Shown here piece by piece: positions 1-9,193 of a stretch of DNA of 64,000 nt; position 1 is the first letter of the stretch, and the number at the start of each line of letters is the position of its first letter. The notes under the pieces were generated by a model. The model was not told the origin of the DNA and did not search any database. It saw only the letters and a program-made list of their open reading frames with translations. The DNA comes from Sepiola atlantica (taxonomy: Eukaryota > Mollusca > Cephalopoda > Sepiida > Sepiolidae), in assembly GCA_963556195.1 (NCBI GenBank), contig OY744551.1, positions 9,421,984 to 9,485,983 of the forward strand, in the 5' to 3' direction. The position numbers and the translations under genes were made by a program.

Positions 1-1125
1 ATCGTTAATTTGAATAATGAAAATACATTTTTTTCTCTGAATGTAAGTTTTAAGGGAGGAGGAATCCCTCCCACTGAGGTAACAGTGGGAGATAGTAACA
101 GATGAAGAAGGAAAGAATACGGCGAAGTAGAATCTGTTAAGAGGGCAGATCCTCACAAATAGAGATTACCCAGTCACGCCTAGTCCTAAAACATCTTTTT
201 CTCAATATAAGGCGAAGTGTAACAGGCTTCGAAGACTCACTTTTGCTTGCCAACAGAATTCACGTTGTTGAAATGTCGGACCCCGGACTAAAGGTTAATA
301 TCGCCCAGAACTTCTTAAGATTTGTTGGCCCGAAACACAGAAGTAGAATAATTATTCTTATACAAAAACTGACGGATTTGTTAATTACTTTCTTTACGTG
401 TTCTGCTTTGAAATGACCCTTTGCCCATCAGTGGTACCAAGTTGCTGACCAGCGCTGGACAGTTGCCCTCTGATCTTTAAATCACAACGTGGGTGGGCGG
501 TGATTGCCGGACAAGGACCCTTCGACATCTTCGGCCTTCATCAATACAGCAACTTTTCCCAAGCAGTGCTGGGTGACCAACCAAACTCAGGAACGGCCAA
601 ATTGGTGACGTCATCCGGTCGAAGGTGTGGAGTACAGGGGTAGATTGTTCTCATTCTGTCAGCCATGTGTGATACCATCGTTTTGGACGGCGTGTTAATC
701 TTGGTCGCGGAACTAATGTGATCCGATCAATGTGATCCGACTGTTTGGCGGGTGGATCTTGGGATGATATGTGACAACGGGATGATGTGTGACAACATGT
801 GCATGTATGGGCAATGTCTCGTCTTGTTATCGCCAGTGAGCAATCATCGTTTGACGATAATCACTGTCGTCTGCTTATGGGACTAGCTGGCCGGCTGTTT
901 GGTCGGGACCATCGTGCTGCAAATCAAACATTATGTAATAATGGAACAAACCATTTTCCTTATTATATAAAAATATAATTTATTTTTGCTGAAGGACATA
1001 TTTAAAACTCGAAGGTTCGGCTCAGTTCGACGAGCGTGTCAAGCACGCGTCTTCCTCATTAAGATTTCAATAGCCGACTCGAGCAGATGTTTTAATTAAT
1101 TTTTATGTTATTCTTAATTATTATC
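1..1125. other. Unclassified non-coding DNA
   Basis: I see no gene here. There are short local duplications near 712-800 (TGTGATCCGA twice; GGGATGATATGTGACAAC and a near copy). A palindromic CRE-like TGACGTCA lies at 605-612, directly before CCGG. The phrase AGATTGTTCTC...CTGTCAGCCA at 641-664 recurs at 3667-3689, so part of this stretch belongs to a dispersed repeat. Confidence 0.5.
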
Positions 1126-1220
1126 GCCTGCAGTAAGGATTGAACCTTCAACACCCAGAAGAGAGTAACTTAGAACTGATTGCTAACCAACGCTCTTAAT
1201 CATTAGGCCATGGTCACGCA
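1126..1220 (-). repeat. tRNA-like Pol III promoter (SINE head)
   Basis: Read on the minus strand, an A-box-like TGGCCTAATGATTAAG (near 1200-1212) is followed about 55 nt later by a B-box-like AAGGTTCAATCC (1137-1148). The spacing fits a tRNA-derived internal promoter. The acceptor stem does not pair convincingly, so I read this as the head of a tRNA-derived SINE or an old tRNA pseudogene, not a working tRNA. A related head lies at 3728-3815, with a shared TTCTAAGT in the anticodon-arm position. Confidence 0.55.
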
Positions 1221-1282
1221 TCCATGCGGACAGTTCTAGTATGAATTTTCAAAATTCTGTACAGGTTCCTGAGTTCAACATA

Positions 1283-3312
1283 GAGATTCCCAAAGTACGA
1301 CTAGAAGATTCCCAAAGTATGACTAGAAGATTCCCAAAGTACAGCTAGAAGATTCCCAAAGTACGACTAGAAGATTCCCAAAGTATGACTAGAAGATTCC
1401 CAAAGTATGACTAGAAGATTCCCAAAGTACGACTAGAAGATTCCCAAAGTACAGCTAGAAGATTCCCAAAGTATGACTAGAAGATTCCCAAAGTACAGCT
1501 AGAAGATTCCCAAATTATGACTAGAAGATTCCCAAAGTACAGCTAGAAGATTCCCAAAGTACAGCTAGAAGATTCCCAAATTATGACTAGAAGATTCCCA
1601 AAGTATGACTAGAAGATTCCCAAAGTACAGCTAGAAGATTCCCAAAGTACGACTAGAAGATTCCCAAAGTATGACTAGAAGATTCCCAAAGTACAGCTAG
1701 AAGATTCCCAAAGTACGACTAGAAGATTCCCAAAGTATGACTAGAAGATTCCCAAAGTACAGCTAGAAGATTCCCAAATTATGACTAGAAGATTCCCAAA
1801 GTACGACTAGAAGATTCCCAAAGTATGACTAGAAGATTCCCAAAGTACAGCTAGAAGATTCCCAAATTATGACTAGAAGATTCCCAAAGTACGACTAGAA
1901 GATTCCCAAAGTATGACTAGAAGATTCCCAAAGTACAGCTAGAAGATTCCCAAATTATGACTAGAAGATTCCCAAAGTACGACTAGAAGATTCCCAAAGT
2001 ATGACTAGAAGATTCCCAAAGTACAGCTAGAAGATTCCCAAATTATGACTAGAAGATTCCCAAAGTACGACTAGAAGATTCCCAAAGTACGACTAGAAGA
2101 TTCCCAAAGTATGACTAGAAGATTCCCAAAGTACAGCTAGAAGATTCACAAATTATGACTAGAAGATTCCCAAATTATGACTAGAAGATTCCCAAAGTAT
2201 GACTAGAAGATTCCCAAAGTATGACCAGAAGATTCCCAAAGTATGACCAGAAGATTCCCAAAGTACGACTAGAAGATTCCCAAAGTATGACTAGAAGATT
2301 CCCAAAGTATGACCAGAAGATTCCCAAAGTACGACTAGAAGATTCCCAAAGTATGACTAGAAGATTCCCAAAGTACAGCTAGAAGATTCCCAAATTATGA
2401 CTAGAAGATTCCCAAAGTACGACTAGAAGATTCCCAAAGTATGACTAGAAGATTCCCAAAGTACAGCTAGAAGATTCCCAAATTATGACTAGAAGATTCC
2501 CAAAGTACGACTAGAAGATTCCCAAAGTACGACTAGAAGATTCCCAAAGTATGACTAGAAGATTCCCAAAGTACAGCTAGAAGATTCACAAATTATTACT
2601 AGAAGATTCCCAAATTATGACTAGAAGATTCCCAAAGTATGACTAGAAGATTCCCAAAGTATGACCAGAAGATTCCCAAAGTACGACTAGAAGATTCCCA
2701 AAGTATGACTAGAAGATTCCCAAAGTATGACTAGAAGATTCCCAAAGTATGACCAGAAGATTCCCAAAGTACGACTAGAAGATTCCCAAAGTATGACTAG
2801 AAGATTCCCAAAGTACGACTAGAAGATTCCCAAAGTATGACTAGAAGATTCCCAAAGTATGACCAGAAGATTCCCAAAGTATGACCAGAAGATTCCCAAA
2901 GTACGACTAGAAGATTCCCAAAGTATGACTAGAAGATTCCCAAAGTATGACTAGAAGATTCCCAAAGTATGACCAGAAGATTCCCAAAGTACGACTAGAA
3001 GATTCCCAAAGTATGACTAGAAGATTCCCAAAGTACGACTAGAAGATTCCCAAAGTATGACTAGAAGATTCCCAAAGTATGACCAGAAGATTCCCAAAGT
3101 ACGACTAGAAGATTCCCAAAGTATGACTAGAAGATTCCCAAAGTATGACCAGAAGATTCCCAAAGTATGACTAGAAGATTCCCAAAGTACGACCAGAAGA
3201 TTCCCAAAGTATGACTAGAAGATTCCCAAAGTATGACTAGAAGATTCCCAAAGTATGACTAGAAGATTCCCAAAGTATGACTAGAAGATTCCCAAAGTAT
3301 GACTAGAAGATT
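1283..3312. repeat. 22-bp minisatellite array, about 92 units
   Basis: The core GAAGATTCCCAAAGT is constant and is followed by a short variable part. The five main unit types are A (ACGACTA), B (ATGACTA), C (ACAGCTA), D (core ending in AAATT, then ATGACTA) and E (ATGACCA). The order is not random: blocks of A-B-C-D (88 bp) repeat between about 1.75 and 2.1 kb. A longer string A-B-C-D-A-A-B-C-D-D-B-E occurs twice, starting near 2.0 kb and 2.4 kb. The right edge decays at 3305-3312. There are no unique spacers, so it is not a CRISPR array. Confidence 0.95.
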
Positions 3313-3329
3313 CTTACATTTGAAAAGTT

Positions 3330-3457
3330 GCACCTGAAGATTAGAGGTTACATCGGCCGAAATGTTGAGAATATTATTATTCGGACTACTATTCTCATCT
3401 TGATATTTATTTTCACAACGTTTCGACCGATGAGACTTCTAATCTTCTTCAGGTGCA
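3330..3457. repeat. Foldback element with imperfect inverted arms
   Basis: The left arm (3330-3377, GCACCTGAAG...) pairs with the right arm (3404-3457, ...CTTCAGGTGC), with a few mismatches and a 3-nt indel around a short spacer. Each arm holds a CATCGGCCGAAATGTTG-like core. That core recurs in single orientation at 3859-3887. Phrases of the type CGAAACGTTGTG are, in my recollection, common at the ends of Penelope-like elements; assigning it there is inference. Confidence 0.65.
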
Positions 3458-3524
3458 TTTTTATTTTCAAACTGGGAAATCAGGAACCTATCTTTCTAGA
3501 CTGAGGCAATTTAAATTTTTATTC

Positions 3525-3690
3525 AAATCCAGAGTAGCCCCTTTTTGGAGGTGCTCGATTTCCCCATTTAAAAAGCGACCTTGTGTCTAACTCTGCTCAA
3601 GTGGGAAGTCAAGTAAATAGGAACGAGGGGGACCTGTATAGAAGTTCGAACTATTCCACGGGGGAAGATTGTTCTCGTCCTGTCAGCCAG
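3525..3690 (+). repeat. Dispersed repeat sharing the U2-SINE tail (copy 1)
   Basis: CAGAGTAGCCCC...CGACCTTGTGTCTAACTCTG followed by AGTAAATAGG resembles 39715-39834. Its last part resembles the 3' tail of the U2-headed SINEs (GGCCTTGTGCCTAACTCC then GAGTAAATAAA). This suggests a 3' end shared by different elements, as in SINE/LINE partner pairs. Confidence 0.45.
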
Positions 3691-3727
3691 GATCGGGTAA
3701 AACTTTTTATCTTATTCTGAGTTCAGT

Positions 3728-3815
3728 TCGCGTAGAGAGGATTTAACCTTAAGCCTCAAGAAAACTGTCACTTAGAATTGATGGTAATCAACGCCTTTAT
3801 CCGTTGCGCCTCGAA
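3728..3815 (-). repeat. tRNA-like Pol III promoter (SINE head)
   Basis: On the minus strand, GGCGCAACGGATAAAGGCG (3792-3810) is a good A-box region and AAGGTTAAATCCTC (3737-3750) a B-box-like region. The middle part TTCTAAGTGAC resembles a TCT anticodon arm. It looks like a decayed tRNA-Arg-type sequence or SINE head related to 1126-1220. Confidence 0.5.
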
Positions 3816-3858
3816 TAAAGGTGTTGAAAAGATGCACCCAAAAAAGGTCGAAGAAAGT

Positions 3859-3890
3859 TACATCGGCCGAAACGTTGTGAGAAACAAACT
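3859..3890 (+). repeat. Single copy of the CATCGGCCGAAACGTTGTG motif
   Basis: This is a third occurrence of the core found in both arms of 3330-3457, here in one orientation and preceded by GATGCACCCAAAAAAGGTCGA, close to the arm start. Confidence 0.5.
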
Positions 3891-3912
3891 ACCTGTTTGT
3901 TTTTAATAATAT

Positions 3913-3988
3913 TTGGGTAATGGCCAAGTGGTTAACGACGCGGACTGACAACCTGGGTGTGCCGAGTTCGAATCCAGTTCGTTCTGCA
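3913..3988 (+). repeat. tRNA-like Pol III promoter (SINE head or tRNA pseudogene)
   Basis: The A box TGGCCAAGTGGTTAACG (3921-3937) and B box GAGTTCGAATCC (3964-3975) are near consensus, 32 nt apart. GTGGTTAA with a normal variable region resembles a tRNA of the Ser/Leu/Asn kind. The acceptor ends (TTTGGGTAA and CAGTTCGTTC) do not pair well, and AT-rich sequence follows, so a SINE head is more likely than a working tRNA gene. Confidence 0.6.
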
Positions 3989-4015
3989 GAAACACTTTCA
4001 CTTAGGCTGTTGGCA

Positions 4016-4220
4016 AACTTGAAATATTACTTTTGTACATAATAACAAATCTGCATAACATAAAATTAAAATCGTATTCACTTTGGTTAAAATGGCAGCC
4101 ATTTACAAAGTATTTTCCAAAAGATGAAAATTTAAAATTTAAAAAAAAAAACAATTTACTTCTTTTTTTTTTTTTTTACTAAAACTTGAAATATTACTTG
4201 TCTACACAATAACAAATCTG
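4016..4220 (+). repeat. Pair of 36-bp direct repeats in AT-rich DNA
   Basis: AACTTGAAATATTACTT...CATAATAACAAATCTG at 4016-4052 returns with a few changes at 4184-4220. Between them are an A-run and T-run and a small palindrome, AAATGGCAGCCATTT. Nothing coding is seen. Confidence 0.6.
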
Positions 4221-4458
4221 GGGCATTTTTAACCAGAGCCAACAAAACAAAACAAAAAACGGGTTGAAAAAACAAAAAACAAATATACAACAAATAAATG
4301 TTACCAAAGGCAAGATAAGTTACTCTTCTACCTACCTGGATATGTTTGTTTTTTTTCGTATTTTAACGTTTTTTTTTTAGTTCAATATAGAACTAATGTC
4401 TATCCTGTTAGAACGAAAAAAAAAATGACTGACATTACATGTGGAGTCTCGATAATCT

Positions 4459-4583
4459 CTCAAAAATCGAAAATTACACAAAAATACTGGTAATAAAATT
4501 ATACAATTCGGTTGAACATTACATTTTCGCACGATTTGGTGACAGTTATTAGCTGTATTTTTGTGTAATTTTCGATTTTTGAG
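4459..4583. repeat. Perfect 29-bp inverted repeat with 67-nt loop
   Basis: The arm at 4459-4487 (CTCAAAAATCGAAAATTAC...) is the exact reverse complement of 4555-4583. The short open frame across it is a by-product. I see no target duplication at its edges. It could be a small foldback element or the remains of one. Confidence 0.85.
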
Positions 4584-4685
4584 CATTCTGGATTAAAACA
4601 AAAATTAAAATTGTCTCAGTCTTGAAGGATTTCTTCACTGACCGAGAAAAGATGAAATGTTATATCAGAACAGATACTACATTTT

Positions 4686-5171
4686 ACATTATGAGGTATC
4701 TTTTACAATAATCCGCAGAGTGAAAACGCTAAAAAAACAAATATACAACAAATAAAAGTAACCGTAGCCGTTAAAAGTTATTTTCCAACTTATCTGTGAC
4801 ATTTGTTTGTATTTTTAAACCGTTCTAACTGCTATTTATTAGAAATCAATATTTTTGTCACACGAACATTGGACAAAAAAAATGGCGATTGGGGGGGGGG
4901 AGGAGGTATGGTAAGGAGGTAAGGCCGAGACGCCATTTTTTTTAGTAAAAATCCGTGCAAAAAAAAAAAAAAATTTTTTTTTTTACATCTAATCAAACCC
5001 CATTTATACTACGTAAAAATACAAACAAATTTCATAGGTAAGTAGGAAAATATCTATTCTCGACGTAGGTCACCTTCACTTGTATATTTATTTATTTTAC
5101 CCCGTTCTTGTTCGTTTTTTTGGACCCCATTAGCGACTCTGTGGATTATTGTAAAAGATACCCACATTATG
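4686..5171. mobile_element. Foldback DNA transposon with 8-bp target duplication (GGTATC ends)
   Basis: The element (4694-5163, 470 bp) is bounded by identical 8-bp copies of ACATTATG at 4686-4693 and 5164-5171. The ends are inverted: GGTATCTTTTACAATAATCC at the left against the reverse complement of the right with no mismatch over 20 bp. The similarity continues imperfectly for roughly 130 bp inward. The centre holds AATGGCG and CGCCATTTTT around a G run. There is no transposase, so it is non-autonomous. The 8-bp duplication and GG start allow a Merlin-like or Mutator-like origin; hAT ends usually start differently. A related piece may lie at 4275-4350. Confidence 0.75.
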
Positions 5172-5230
5172 TATTCTTCATATAATAAAAATTAACTACA
5201 ATATAAAAATTAGGCACAAGGCCATCAAAA

Positions 5231-5252
5231 GTGTGTGTGTGTGTGTGTGTGT
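5231..5252 (+). repeat. (GT)11 microsatellite
   Basis: Eleven GT units are followed by a G run. Confidence 0.95.
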
Positions 5253-6048
5253 AAGGGGGGGATGTTGTGCATCTTTGGTCTAATTTAACAAAATTGACTA
5301 TCCTACTCTTGGCTAGAATCATTACAGTCACCAAAATACCACATTTACTCGGGGGGGGGGGGGGACATCATACTAAAAAAAAAAAAAAATGCCAACTATC
5401 CTAGTCCAAACGCCAAGAATTGTATTTACAAATTTGGGTTAGGGTAAAGTGACTAAGTTTAAAATCATAAACATAACGCAGTAGAAATAAAAAAATAAAG
5501 TTAAAGTACCCACGTTTCAACCGCTGCTATCCAAGTACTTAGTTCCAAAGATGGACTCAGCCTCTCAGCCTCTCTCTCTCTCTCTCTCTCTCTCAGTACT
5601 CCTAGTTGTAAAAAAAAAACCCCAAATCTCATGGAAGTGGCATGTTGATATGAAATACTTCTGCCTGTATCGGTTTTTTAATATCCATTGAAGTCGAGCA
5701 CGGTTTCACATTACAAGAACTCGTTGTGGTTGGCTTGTAGTTCAAGAAAAGGAGCGGACAAGTAGATGGGGTTAGGGTTAGGGTTTTCCAGGTTATCGGG
5801 TTACAATCGGTGGTGGCTCGAGGTTGCTCGGTACTCTCTCGGGGTAGCTGTGTTTTTTGTTGTTTTTTTGTTTGTTTGTTTTTCTTACCAAGGCCAAGAG
5901 CCACCCGATGATAGAGGTTAATGAGATGGAACGATTGTCAGTTGTAAGATGAAGAATATTATAGGAGTATGGTAACATGACTATGAGCGACATAAATTAT
6001 TTCAAATGAAATACCGTTGGGAAATCGGTCAAAACAATTTATTTTGCT
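5253..6048. other. Non-coding AT-rich stretch with G, A and CT runs
   Basis: I find no gene. It contains a G run at about 5350-5363, a (CT)n run at 5570-5594, and GGTTAGGGTTAGGG at 5770-5783, which is two telomere-like units only. The short open frames here have no recognisable motif. Confidence 0.5.
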
Positions 6049-6147
6049 ATACCTTGGCCTTTTGGCTAAGATCAAAGTGTAGTATCTGTTCCGATGGATA
6101 CTGCACCCCATAGACTGATATTGTCTTGGCCTTCGGGGCTTGATTTA
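6049..6147 (+). mobile_element. U2-headed SINE, 5' fragment
   Basis: ATACCTTGGCCTTTTGGCTA at 6049 and the following AAGTGTAGTATCTGTTC match the 5' end of U2 snRNA, including the branch-point recognition segment GTAGTA. After that the sequence leaves U2 and follows the SINE body (CTTGGCCTTCGGGGCTTGA). This copy stops at GATTTA and runs into ATT-rich microsatellite. No Sm site or U2 3' stem-loops are present, so it is not a working U2 gene. Confidence 0.8.
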
Positions 6148-6167
6148 TATTATTATATGTTATATGA

Positions 6168-6208
6168 TGATACTACTACTACTACTACTACTACTACTAT
6201 TACTATTA

Positions 6209-6239
<31 letters not shown>

Positions 6240-6247
6240 TTTATTTT
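6168..6247 (+). repeat. Compound (ACT)n-(ATT)n-(TTTA)n microsatellite
   Basis: The three blocks follow each other without interruption, directly downstream of the U2-headed fragment. Confidence 0.9.
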
Positions 6248-6827
6248 AACATTTAAAAGAAGTTTGACGCTTTTTCGGAATACTCAACCACCCGTTTTCC
6301 TAGTAAAGACCAAATTATTTTTCTTTTTTCTGTGTGGAATCGTCTAAAAAAGTAGAATTTAATTTTAATTTTGGGTGAATTAACATACGACGTGCATGTA
6401 AAATTTTACCAATATAAGAGTCATTGGGAATATATTGATGTCTATACAGGAGAGAGCAGAGTATAATTGCACACAAAAATCGACAATTGAACAAAAATAA
6501 GACTAATAATTTTCACCAATCGATCAAATATTTCATTTTCTATTTTTCAGTTGTTAAACATCGAATCATCACATCAAGTAAAGAAACGGCAGCCATCTTG
6601 AATTCTTTTTTTTTTCAAGCCTTCGATGAAACGATACAAAATCTGGAAAAAAGACAAACACTTAAAAAAGTTCCAAACGGAAAAGCTATGTCGATAGAAG
6701 ATTAAATTTTATTGCGTTTGGTTGAAGTTATTTGTTGTATTTTTTTTTCACCCCCTTTTTCTTGTTAATTATACTACTACACAATCGTCATTTTTTTAAG
6801 TCCGACCTTACATAATACAGCCAATAA
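6248..6827. other. AT-rich non-coding stretch
   Basis: The longest frame (6487-6705, 72 codons) has no domain I recognise and lacks coding-like composition. I make no gene call. Confidence 0.4.
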
Positions 6828-7681
6828 GTAAAAAAGGTGCTACTGCAGAGACGGGCCCACTGTTCGATCGATGGCGGCGGAAACTGCCGACTCCTCTTCG
6901 GGAGAAATCGTGATCGACGGAAAGAAATTTGATTTTGGGGGAGATAACTAATATTGGGTTAATTACTTTTTCACGAAATGGACGTAAACGGGTTAAACTT
7001 TGAAGAGTTCTTGCATTTACTCGGGGATTTATCGTTTAGTCAAAACCCTGTTTAAAACTTGTTTTTTTTTCCACATTTATCGTTCAGTCAATTATGTTTA
7101 CTTTTTTTTTTTTCAAATCAAAGTTTTATTTATTTCGTTTTTTTTATTTCAATTAAAAGTTTGCTATTTATTTGATACATCAAATAATGTTTATCAAAGT
7201 TTTATTTATTTCGTTTTATTTTTATTTCAAATAAAAGTTTGCTATTTATTTATTTGATGTACATAATGTTTATTAAAGTTTTATTTATTTCGTTTTTTTT
7301 TATTTTAATAAAAAGTTTGCTATTTATTTGATACATCAAATAATGTTTATCAAAGTTTTATTTATTTCGTTTTTTTTTTATTATTTCAAATGTTTATCAA
7401 AGTCTTATTTATTTATTTGTTGTACATGATGTTTAATGTGTTTCAATAAATAAATGTTCATAATTTTAACTTATCCTCATTTGTAAATTTATTTCAATAA
7501 ATAAATGTTCATAATTTTGACTTATAAATTTTAACTTGTCAATTCAACAGTTATCTTCCCCAAAATCAAATTTCTCTCCGTCCTTCACGTTTTCGGACGA
7601 TTTCTCCCGAAGAGGAGTCGGCAGTTTCCGCCGCCATCGATCGAACAGTGGCCCCCGTCTCTGCAGTAGCACCGTAAAAAA
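6828..7681. mobile_element. TIR DNA transposon with 8-bp target duplication (GGTGC ends)
   Basis: The element spans 6836-7673 (838 bp), flanked by GTAAAAAA at 6828-6835 and 7674-7681; the right copy sits in an A run, so part of the match is cheap. Terminal inverted repeats of about 76 bp (6836-6911 and 7598-7673) start GGTGCTACTGCAGAGACGGG and differ by about one substitution and one indel. The GC-rich ends contrast with the AT-rich centre, which carries a separate tandem repeat. A 25-codon frame starting at 6871 lies in the left arm and its first part is mirrored in the right arm. No transposase is encoded. Confidence 0.75.
7110..7470 (+). repeat. Tandem repeat inside the TIR transposon
   Basis: About four to five imperfect copies of a unit of roughly 80-95 bp built on AAAGTTTTATTTATTTCG and GTTTGCTATTTATTTGAT. 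The copies at 7119, 7195, 7274 and 7352 are easiest to align. The 85-codon frame across it is translated repeat. Confidence 0.75.
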
Positions 7682-7715
7682 AAAAAAAATTAAAAAAAAA
7701 CTATACGTCAAAAAT

Positions 7716-7787
7716 CTTTCTTCTTCTTCTTCTTCTTCTTCTTCTTCTTCTTCTTCTTCTTCTTCTTCTTCTTCTTCTTCTTCTTCT
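7716..7787 (+). repeat. (TTC)n microsatellite
   Basis: About 23 TTC units, giving a false poly-Ser frame. It lies just outside the right end of the transposon. Confidence 0.95.
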
Positions 7788-8016
7788 CTTTCTTCCTCCC
7801 TAACCCCAGCGGCCAGGAGCTGTGATGATCTGTGCGGAACCTCTGAGAGTGCACATGTTTATATAGTCTGCTCCTTTAAAACGACAGATCATGATGCGGA
7901 TGTCAACAACGATGATAAAAACGGATAGAAAAACCCAACGACGAATAAGAAATGGTTGCTTCGCGACCCCAGAGAAACCCGGATTTAATCTTGGGAATTG
8001 AAAATAAACAAAACAA

Positions 8017-8061
8017 GATTTCTCCCTATCCCACCCGGGTCGGGTGGGATAGGGAGAAATC
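8017..8061. repeat. Perfect 21-bp hairpin with 3-nt loop
   Basis: GATTTCTCCCTATCCCACCC plus G (8017-8037) is exactly mirrored at 8041-8061 around the loop GGT. It is GC-rich in otherwise AT-rich DNA. No poly-T follows closely and no transcript context is visible. Confidence 0.9.
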
Positions 8062-9188
8062 GACCGCCGCGCCCACAGATACGACCGTAACCCGATCCCT
8101 GACTCAACTTGAGTGATTTAGGGATTTAAATTTGAGGGAGTAGCTGGTTCAGGGTTACCAGACTATAATAAATGTTTGAGGCCAAATTTTTCGGGAGAAA
8201 AGGCCAAATTTTTCGGGAGAAAAGGCCAAAAAAGGCCAAATTGAAAACTGAAGCTACATTTTTAGGATAAAAAAAGGCCAAGAAAAGAGCCAAATTAAAA
8301 ATGATATATTATAAAGAAAAATTGACTATATTGAAGTTGTCAACTTCCAAATGTTTGCATGTTTTTATCTCTATTAGTTTCGTATTGTTTTCTTAGCGGT
8401 TATGAAGCAAAGACGTTCTCTATGTAATTGAAACCGAAAAAAATATGCTGGGGGGGGGGGGGGATGGGGTAATATTTAGATAAATAAACTCAATACATTC
8501 TACTGTTTCCGTGTTTAAAAAAAATCGTACCAGAGGACCTTAAAGAATCATTTTAATATTTTCAATATTAAATAAGTTACGGAAAAGTTGGTAAATTTGT
8601 AGATAAGAACCCTCTCCCCCCCCCCCCCCCCCCAAAAAAAAAATATTGGATTCTACTTTTTTTAGGCGATTCGTGTGAATACCTTAAACACTTTGGGAAA
8701 AAAATTATTTTAGAATTTTGAGTCATGGATCAGTTTCGCATATAAATTTAACGTAAAATGATCACCTATTTCCGAGCCATTGTTTAACCGGATAGCGTTT
8801 TAGGGGTATATAACCAGAATTTATTTTGCCAACGGAGATAAATTGTGCGTTTTTTTTTTTACAATATTATTAACTTAAATTATTTAAATACAAAACTTTA
8901 AAATATTATTCTTTCTTTAATGTCCTCCAGTATGATTTAAAAATAGTATGTAAATTATAGATTATTATTTATGTTTATTAGCACGAATTTATTTATCTAA
9001 AAAAATTTTTTTTTAATTCCTAAAACAAAAAGGATATCAAAGAGCCTACGGTTTCAATTTCATACGGAAGCACTTTGCATTCTCACCGCAAAGAAAACAA
9101 GACGAAAACAATAGAGAAAACGCCAAACATTTGAGAGTTAACGTCTTCAATATAGCTGAAAATGTGTTCAAAATACTTTTCATTGATT
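8062..9188. other. Non-coding stretch upstream of the BEL element
   Basis: It contains a short tandem block at about 8167-8245 (AGGCCAAATTTTTCGGGAGA, two full copies plus fragments), a G run near 8450 and a C run near 8616. CAGGGTTACCA at 8150-8160 resembles a hAT-type terminus but I find no matching second end. No gene is seen. Confidence 0.5.
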
Positions 9189-9193
9189 ACTTT

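Noticed and set aside
605..612. CRE site with adjacent CCGG as a host promoter
   Set aside because: A single 8-bp palindrome in a dispersed-repeat context is not enough without a gene nearby; the same applies to 37476-37483.
1283..3312. CRISPR array
   Set aside because: Repeats are contiguous with no unique spacers, no cas genes are present, and the DNA is eukaryotic. The same holds for the arrays at 32138-33452 and 38226-39321.
4663..4682. Minus-strand U2-like text (revcomp of CAGAACAGATACTACATTTT)
   Set aside because: It matches the U2 branch-point region in about 16 of 18 positions but lacks any other part of U2 or of the SINE. Chance or an old scrap cannot be separated.
5770..5783. Telomere repeat (TTAGGG)n
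   Set aside because: Only about two units are present, which is not enough to call a telomeric tract.
7536..7928. 130-codon poly-Ser frame
   Set aside because: It is mostly the (TTC)n microsatellite plus the right arm of the TIR transposon.
8150..8160. hAT transposon end (CAGGGTTACCA)
   Set aside because: No matching inverted end or 8-bp duplication was found.
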